A DNA stretch of 64,000 nt from Pseudomonas mucidolens (GTDB lineage Bacteria; Pseudomonadota; Gammaproteobacteria; Pseudomonadales; Pseudomonadaceae), in contig NZ_LT629802.1 of assembly GCF_900106045.1 (NCBI RefSeq), positions 1,674,001 through 1,738,000 of the forward strand. The letters run 5' to 3'. Below are positions 62,311-64,000 of this stretch, one piece after another (position 1 is the stretch's first letter; each line of letters opens with the position of its first letter). The notes beneath the pieces are model-generated. The model made no database searches, was not told where the DNA came from, and worked only from the letters and a program-made list of their open reading frames with translations. The translations under genes were made by a program, and so were the position numbers.

Positions 62311-62715
62311 ATGATCCAATGCAAACGCGCTTACACCACGCCTGGGCCGGATGACGGCAAACGCATTCTGGTCGACCGCCTGTGGCCGCGCAATTGCCGC
62401 AAGGATGCGTTGCTGCTGGACGAGTGGCTGCCTGACGTCGCCCCGACCACCGCACTGCGCAAGGCCTTCAAGTCCGGTACCTTGAGTTTTGCGCAATTTG
62501 CCTTCGCGTATCGCCAGGAACTGGGCGCACGGCCTGCGGCCTGGTGGAAGCTGGTGGATATCGCCCAGGCCGGTACGCTCACGCTGGTCTACTCGGCTCA
62601 CGACACCCAGGCGAACAATGCGCGGGTGCTTGCCGAATGGCTGGAAGAAGAGCTGGACCGCCGGGGCGATGCGAGTTCACCCGTCTGCTACTGGTCTGAC
62701 GTTCCCCAACAGTAA
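62311..62715 (+). CDS. DUF488-family protein
   Basis: 134 residues. MIQCKRAYTTPGPDDGKRIL, VDRLWPRNCRKDALLLDEWL, PDVAPTTALRKAF and LTLVYSAHDTQANNARVLAE are standard DUF488 segments, with the conserved RLWPR. Cytoplasmic; function unknown. Confidence 0.88.
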   Translation: MIQCKRAYTTPGPDDGKRILVDRLWPRNCRKDALLLDEWLPDVAPTTALRKAFKSGTLSFAQFAFAYRQELGARPAAWWKLVDIAQAGTLTLVYSAHDTQANNARVLAEWLEEELDRRGDASSPVCYWSDVPQQ

Positions 62716-62725
62716 CGGCGACAAG

Positions 62726-63217
62726 CTAGATATCCATCAACATCTCATGCCACGCCATCCCACCATGATCGGACGCCGACGGTCGTGCGTACAGGTAGCC
62801 CATGCGCTTATACAGCTCTATGTGCTGCTCCTTGCACATCAGGTAAATGGTCTTCTTGTTCATCTCGCGCATGCGCTGCACAAACGTCTCCATCAACCGC
62901 GTCGAATAGCCCTTGCCCTGATACGCCGGATCGACCACCACCGACATGATCACCACATTCGGCGCATCCGCTGAATGCCCCACCAACTCCTTGAAGGCTT
63001 CATCCGACATCACTACCTCATCGGCGCAGCCAGCGTTGATAAAGCCCACCACTTCGCCATCCGCCTCCAGAATCAGGAAACCTTGCGGGTACAACGCGAT
63101 ACGCGTGGCGATCTTCTCCAGGGTCGCGGCTTCATCGCCCTCGTAGGCGGATATTTCGATCTCATGGCAGCGGGCGGCGTCTTGCAGGTTGGCGTTGCGG
63201 AAGGTAAGGGCGGGCAT
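62726..63217 (-). CDS. GNAT N-acetyltransferase (arylalkylamine N-acetyltransferase-like)
   Basis: 163 residues from the ATG at 63217, the start that begins the GNAT fold (MPALTFRNANLQDAARCHEI). The acetyl-CoA motif is VIMSVVVDPAYQGKGYSTRL and is followed by TIYLMCKEQHIELYKRMGYL. The substrate is unknown. It lies between DUF488 and the response-regulator gene. Confidence 0.9.
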   Translation of the reverse strand: MPALTFRNANLQDAARCHEIEISAYEGDEAATLEKIATRIALYPQGFLILEADGEVVGFINAGCADEVVMSDEAFKELVGHSADAPNVVIMSVVVDPAYQGKGYSTRLMETFVQRMREMNKKTIYLMCKEQHIELYKRMGYLYARPSASDHGGMAWHEMLMDI

Positions 63218-63308
63218 GTGGAGACCTGGAGGCGGTTGGGAATAAAGACCGGGAATGATAACGCGCGCTATCTTTCCTTTGCCGAGAGTTGGAGCGATCA
63301 AATGTCGT

Positions 63309-63911
63309 TTAAACCTCTCCGGAATACTTCACCGCCGCGGCGGCCCGCGAAGGTACGTTCAAGCTGCGTAACAGCGACGACACGTGGATCCTGACGGTGA
63401 ACGGCGAGATATCCAGCGTTTTGGCGATTTCCTTGTTGGTCTTGCCCTGGGCGATCAGCCGCAGCACTTCCTGTTGGCGGGCCGTTAGGCCGTTGGTGTC
63501 CAGCGGTAGCAGCCCGGACGGCTCGAACTTGACCAGCACTTCGCCCTGGCGGATGGCGAGCAAGGCTTGGCCAATGTCGTCGGGGGCGATGTTCTTGCCG
63601 ATGAAACCGTCGACGCCAATTTGCATGACCTGCTCGATCAGTCCCGGATCGTCGACCATCGACACGATAATCAGCGTGGTGCGACGCAGTTGCTGGCGCA
63701 GCTCGGCCAACTGGTGCATGCCGGTCAGGCCCGGGAAGCGCAGGTCGAGGATCAGTGTGTCGATTTCGGGACCGGTCTTGAGCAGCTCGAGTACCGTTTC
63801 CAGGTCGCCGGCCTGTTCCACCGTCGCCTCGGGCAACAGGCGCTGCACGGTGCGCAGCATGCCTTCGCGAAACATCGGATGGTCGTCGGCTATGATGATC
63901 CGGCATGTCAT
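63309..63911 (-). CDS. LuxR/NarL-type response regulator
   Basis: 200 residues. Receiver domain with the acidic pair in IIIADDHPMFREGMLRTVQR and the phospho-acceptor Asp56 in DTLILDLRFPGLTGM; Lys in GFIGKNIAPDD. The C-terminal LuxR helix-turn-helix reads NGLTARQQEVLRLIAQGKTN, KEIAKTLDISPFTVRIHVSS, LLRSLNVPSRAAAAV. It controls unknown genes; a partner kinase is not in the window and may lie beyond its right end. Confidence 0.95.
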   Translation of the reverse strand: MTCRIIIADDHPMFREGMLRTVQRLLPEATVEQAGDLETVLELLKTGPEIDTLILDLRFPGLTGMHQLAELRQQLRRTTLIIVSMVDDPGLIEQVMQIGVDGFIGKNIAPDDIGQALLAIRQGEVLVKFEPSGLLPLDTNGLTARQQEVLRLIAQGKTNKEIAKTLDISPFTVRIHVSSLLRSLNVPSRAAAAVKYSGEV

Positions 63912-64000
63912 GGTGTGCGCCTCCCTGGGCCAGGTGGTCCTGTTGCATGCTACTTTAACATCCCGTTCGCAGGCTGCTTGCAGGGTGTGATGGATATGAC

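Overview
This window is a chromosomal stretch of a Pseudomonas, most likely of the P. fluorescens group. Evidence seen directly: high-GC coding bias, dense operons, REP/REPIN-like palindromes, and gene families typical of the genus (pdt-like two-partner secretion locus, carboxynorspermidine pathway, DUF6124 protein, SorC-regulated sugar cluster, beta-propeller phytase with its own TonB system). Species assignment is inference. I see no rRNA, tRNA, CRISPR array, prophage or complete IS.

Layout. 1-13.6 kb: a two-partner secretion locus on the + strand. It holds the C-terminal two thirds or so of a large exoprotein, a PhdA-like protein, the TpsB transporter, a lectin-domain/ExbB fusion, ExbD, TonB, a porin split by a TGA codon, a coiled-coil periplasmic protein, a YbjN-like protein, a PpiC-type foldase and a LysR-like regulator. 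From memory this follows the order of the P. aeruginosa pdtA/phdA/pdtB/exbB2/exbD2 region (PA0690-PA0701). 13.6-18.7 kb: small unknown, AraC regulator, BASS-like transporter, SotB-type MFS pump, a palindromic repeat and an NADH-dehydrogenase-like flavoprotein. 18.9-30.6 kb: a divergent sugar/polyol catabolic island. The - strand carries an ABC importer (its ATPase is frameshifted), two short-chain dehydrogenases, a SorC-family regulator, a transaldolase and a GlxA-like regulator. The + strand carries a split transketolase and an FGGY kinase. Together these can oxidise a polyol, phosphorylate the ketose and feed it through the non-oxidative pentose phosphate reactions.

30.8-35.7 kb: a secreted protein made of near-identical 13-residue repeats, a pirin, a chimeric gene remnant, LysR and AraC regulators and a degenerate GGDEF protein. 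36.1-42.7 kb: a TonB-dependent receptor, a two-domain beta-propeller phytase and a dedicated ExbB/ExbD/TonB set. Pho-box-like sequences lie before the receptor and before exbB, so this reads as a phosphate-starvation phytate system. 42.7-49.2 kb: DHDPS-like protein, glutaminase, DUF6124, TetR, SDR, and the carboxynorspermidine dehydrogenase/decarboxylase pair. 49.5-57.6 kb: metE, a nested repeat region, a DUF1624-like membrane protein, a ProC-DUF924 fusion, a frameshifted YfcF-type GST, a creatininase-family protein and an L,D-transpeptidase. 57.6-64 kb: a YcbB-type L,D-transpeptidase, a lone fimbrial subunit, an A+T-richer two-gene island (OlsB-like N-acyltransferase plus acyl-CoA dehydrogenase-like protein), DUF488, GNAT and a LuxR-type response regulator.

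Four genes are broken or chimeric. Two of the lesions are in homopolymer runs and could be sequencing errors. The strongest biological leads are the phosphate-linked phytate TonB system, the second TonB system in the secretion locus with its lectin-ExbB fusion, the 13-residue repeat protein, and the acyltransferase/dehydrogenase island.
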